From assembly GCA_008638375.1 (NCBI GenBank), contig VIRR01000578.1, positions 1-64,000 on the forward strand: 64,000 nt of DNA, in the 5' to 3' direction. Both the position numbers and the translations under genes were made by a program. Position 1 is the first letter of the stretch. The number at the start of each line of letters is the position of its first letter. Below the pieces are notes generated by a model. The model had not been told where the DNA came from and did no database searches. It saw only the letters and a program-made list of their open reading frames with translations. Shown here piece after piece: positions 61,201-64,000 of the stretch. This stretch comes from Nyssa sinensis (Eukaryota; Streptophyta; Magnoliopsida; Cornales; Nyssaceae).

Positions 61201-61365
61201 TCTTATTTTGTATATTGTGAACAAATGGACTAGACCTTGTGTATGTATCAGAATGGTGTACGGAATGTATGAGATTATACTTAATCGTCCTTATTTCTTT
61301 ATTATTTTTATTTTCTTTTGTCTCGTTACTCGCGCCTCGGGTTCGCTGGAATTCGGGGCGTGACA
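58295..61365 (+). mobile_element. Complete solo LTR, family A, plus strand
   Basis: TGTTATGACATGG (58295) to GGGGCGTGACA (61365), 3071 bp, flanked by the perfect repeat ATGTG (58290-58294 and 61366-61370). No primer-binding site or polypurine tract is attached. It is an uninterrupted copy of the outer LTR at 15752-34304. On the plus strand it has an (AT)n TATA zone (58597-58620), a palindrome (58633-58659), a GA-rich leader ending in AG/GTAAGTGGG (58899), TTTTAG/GGACACGG (60305), CAG/GTACGATAT (60407) and TTTCAG/ATGATG (61096), and GGGCTTAAGCCC at 61180-61191. Confidence 0.94.
58633..58659. promoter_or_regulatory. Perfect 27-bp palindrome downstream of the LTR TATA region (family A)
   Basis: Arms GCAGCTTTGCATT and complement around one central base, starting about 13 bases after the (AT)n tract. 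It is identical (reverse-complemented) to 30269-30295 in the other family-A LTR. Confidence 0.7.
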
Positions 61366-62133
61366 ATGTGTCTGAGCACAAGACCCAGCATTTAACATAA
61401 ATTAGGATTCTGTTGTATTCCATATGAAGTGTACAAGCATGGAACATCGTAACATAAGCATACAGTGAATATACCTCAATACAGTAAATTAAATCATGAA
61501 ATATCAATCAGTAAACTTCCACCAGATAGAACAATATCCAAGTGGGAACAATAACAATGAACATATATTCATGAGTACAAGCTTGACAGTAATGGAAAGA
61601 TTGTGGCTTGGGAAACCACGTATAAGAGATACCTTATCACTGTCTTAGTATCCTGTGACTTTCTCCTTTCCTTTTGACTTGCCTATACATCAATAAACAC
61701 ATTTCAGCTTTTATTTCATTTATTGAATTTATGTCTCGCTACTCTAAATATTTCTTTTACTATTTTATGCTCTTGAACTTAATTTACCCAAGGGTAAAAT
61801 AGTCATTTACGTGTCTCTACTTTTCGGGTTCTGTTTTCATAATTTGGAATTCACCGTTGAGTCTAGTAGGTTTGAAATAATAAAAATTTACTATTTACTT
61901 AACTCAATTGGAGTCCGTTTGACTCACTTTCGACGTAAGGGTATTTTGATCATTTTGGCATTTTACGGTATTTTATTTTTTGAGACTCCGTCTTGTAAAA
62001 CGGATGTCACCATTAAATCCAGAGGGTCCAAGACAGTAAGTTTGCACTACTCATTTGCCCAATTTGCACGTCGGGTTTTATTTACATAATTATCTATTTA
62101 ATTAGTTATTAATTAATTATTTAATTAAATTGG

Positions 62134-63081
62134 TTGATCAAGCCATCTCGGTCTCTCCTGGACGTTAATTTTTTCTTGTTGGTTAGTTGTTGTTTGGAAA
62201 TGTTTTTTCTTTTTTTTTTTCTTCTTCTCTTACCAGCTAGATTTATTTGGTTTTCAAAAGATCTCAAGTTATGTTTTACTCTTATTTCTTTGTTTTTAGA
62301 TAAGTTTGAATTAGATGTAATTGATGCTTCCCGATTGGGAGCCGTTTGAAAGTTTTTTTATTTTTTTGTTTCTTTGCTTTTAGATCACTAACTTCATAGG
62401 GTTTGAATTAGATGTAATTGATGCTTGCTGATTAGGTGACGGTTGGAATTTTTTTTCCTTTTTATTTCTTCTACTTCTGGTCTCTCCAATTAGATTTCTT
62501 TGATTTTCAATACTGACTTATTTTTTATTTCTTTTTTTAGATAAATACTTCGTAAGGTTTAACTAGATGTTATTCCTGTTGGCTTTTCATCCATTTACAT
62601 GGTAATTAAATAATTTATTGTTTTTGAATTGAAATGACTTTTTTGAGGGTAATTTTTAAAGTTATAGTGTTATACACCATCTCTGTAGCATTTGATTGAT
62701 TTTATACTACTGCTAGTTGTGGATTGTTTTTTTTTTTTGTCAAGATTTGAAGAAAGTCTTCTGAACTGCTATCTTCTGCCAATACATTTAGGGAGAGATT
62801 CCTTGAATTTCTACCAACTTCTGAAAAACATTTACATGATTTGTGCTAGACACAACTTTTGCAAGAGCGTTGGATAAAGGGAGATATAGATGGCTGACAT
62901 CGGAGGTTCATCAAGAGTTAACACCTCCAAAGTAGATGAAGAAATTGTTGTGGGCTTCAACAATGAGATAATGATGATAAAAGAGCAACTTACCGGAGGA
63001 AAGAAACAACGAGAAGTTATCTCAATCATTGGGATGGCAGTACTCGGTAAGACAACTCTGGCAAGAAAAGTGTACGATGAT
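62134..63081 (+). repeat. Tandem NLR unit 3, truncated at both ends
   Basis: Homology starts at TGATCAAGCCATCTCGG (62134; equivalent to 54131 in unit 2 and 43566 in unit 1) and stops at GATGAT (63081), where an LTR begins. Upstream DNA is closer to unit 2 than unit 1 (shared TTTTTTCTTG, TCATAGGG and GGTTTAACTAGATG variants), so units 2 and 3 separated last. The first ~0.8 kb of the unit is missing. Confidence 0.88.
62890..63081 (+). pseudogene. NLR3, N-terminal fragment cut by an LTR insertion
   Basis: The first 64 codons of an NLR of the same type as NLR1/NLR2. The insertion interrupts the gene directly after the P-loop (ARKVYDD). Two changes mark it as decaying: Asp24 to Asn, and Gly51 to Val in the P-loop (GMAVLGKTT), which leaves the minimal Walker A pattern but alters a conserved glycine. 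The rest of the gene, if present, lies beyond the window. A frame running on to 63117 reads into the LTR. Confidence 0.9.
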
Positions 63082-64000
63082 TGTCACGCCCCGAATTCCA
63101 GCGAACCCGAGGCGTGAGTAACGAGACAAAAAGGAAATAAAATAATAAGGAAATAAAGGACAATCAAGTACAGATCAATACTAATTTGATTCACCATTCT
63201 GATACAATGCATAAAGTCTTGTCCATTAGTTCACGACATACAAAAATAGGAAATAGTCTCGGGCTTATGCCCTTGTACAACATTAAGTGCGCCCCTCGGG
63301 CCAAACATAATCCATAATCAAGTCATCTCTATGTCTCGCAGAGCTGGAGTGTCATCTGAAATGTTTGTCCCACGAATGGGTCAGCTCAACTGCTGGTACA
63401 ATATAATGCTAATGCAAGAAACAAAATTAAGGGCGTGGCATGTGCAAGTGTACAGTTATATCTATATGACATTCAATATCATCGATGCAGCATTTGAATA
63501 GTATGCGTGATACACTCATGCAACTCTATGCCACCATGTCTCGTCTTACGGTTCTTCCTCGATAGCCCGAGTACTAATATATGTCTCGCTTCACGGTCCG
63601 GAACCCGTCAGGCATGCAGTACCTAATGGCCGATTTTGGGTTTTTCACCACAGGATTTGCACCCTCATAATGCACAGCACAGCACCATGTGCTCAACTCA
63701 CATCATGCCCAAGGAATCACACTATGCCAATATGCTCTGATTCATTCATGCCACAATGTAATCTCGATGATGCATCTCATTCACACATGAAGCATGCTTT
63801 CAATCACATATTTCATAGTCTCAACAGTTCTCAAAGAATATAATTCATACACTATACTAACACATGCGATATACACATAATCATCATCCACATTATCACC
63901 CAACTTTCAGCAAGATAACATGAAGCACATAAGCATGTGAACAATCAAACAAACAAGTGAATCATCAAGTCAACAGAGCAGTTATTCCTAAACTTAATTC
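63082..64000 (-). mobile_element. LTR inserted in NLR3, running off the right edge
   Basis: Begins TGTCACGCCCCGAATTCCAG at 63082 and follows the family-A/D LTR order: GTCTCGGGCTTATGCCC near 63255, CATCTGAAATGTTTG near 63352, TTTTGGGTTTTTCACCACAGG near 63632. It is read here from its 3' end. There is no primer site on the left, so this is a solo LTR or the 3' end of a minus-strand element. The last five bases before it are ATGAT, the expected target duplication. Confidence 0.9.

Larger units (their letters stand above)
57428..62133 (-). mobile_element. Truncated family-B LTR after NLR2, split by a family-A solo LTR
   Basis: It begins TGTCACGACCCGAAACCCACC at 57428, matching 30387, directly after GATGAGTTT of unit 2. 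Its own sequence is 57428-58294 and 61371-62133. It follows the motif order of the 30387 LTR (TTAGTAAGGGGTGAGCT near 57735, then the 150-bp repeats near 61850 and 61990) but stops at 62133 without reaching a TGTTACA-type terminus. There it joins the middle of the upstream region of NLR unit 3. The missing LTR end, the deleted start of unit 3, and any DNA between point to one deletion or unequal exchange. Confidence 0.8.

Overview
The window is nuclear plant DNA, most likely from an asterid eudicot. It is AT-rich and dominated by long-LTR Ty3/gypsy chromovirus DNA and a CACTA transposon end. The only host-type genes I can support are three tandem NLR copies of the kind usually named late-blight resistance R1-like. 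Species cannot be read from the sequence. No rRNA, tRNA or CRISPR was seen.

Layout. 1-2880: 3' part of a plus-strand LTR (family C) sitting in the coding end of a CACTA element. 2881-5410: right end of that CACTA element, with a 46-codon transposase tail, an eight-copy ~161-bp tandem array, a GCGACGC-rich subterminal palindrome, and the terminus. 5411-7288: no gene. 7289 to about 10100: LTR-like DNA. 10116-13289: complete solo LTR of family C (TSD gatgt). 13295-15746: no gene. 15752-34304: a three-layer nest. An outer family-A solo LTR (TSD ttccc) is split by a nearly full-length Tekay/Del-like chromovirus (18074-29900) and by a family-B solo LTR (30387-34038, TSD ttgcc). 34748-42819: a family-E gypsy element that has lost its gag core, reverse transcriptase and RNase H but has almost identical LTRs.

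43272-63081: tandem array of NLR units. NLR1 (44330-46549) and NLR2 (54885-57293) have long open NB-ARC-LRR frames without a coiled-coil domain. NLR3 (62890-63081) is cut inside the NB domain by an LTR that runs off the window. A 1.38-kb TTA-flanked element, probably PIF/Harbinger-like, lies upstream of NLR2; unit 1 keeps the empty site. Two nested LTRs separate units 2 and 3.

How the parts relate. The NLR units were copied in tandem and then separated and damaged by mobile DNA. The chromovirus at 18074-29900 has a nearly intact pol and is the kind of element that could mobilise the RT-less family-E element. The most unusual signals are in the LTRs. Families A, C, D and E share splice-like junctions in the same order (AG/GTAAG, TAG/G, CAG/GTAYGRTAT, TTTCAG/AT), as if the LTR transcript had a three-exon leader. 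One element carries a second tRNA primer-binding site inside both LTRs, through a 125-bp duplication whose breakpoint lies at a PBS-like word. All comparisons were made by eye.
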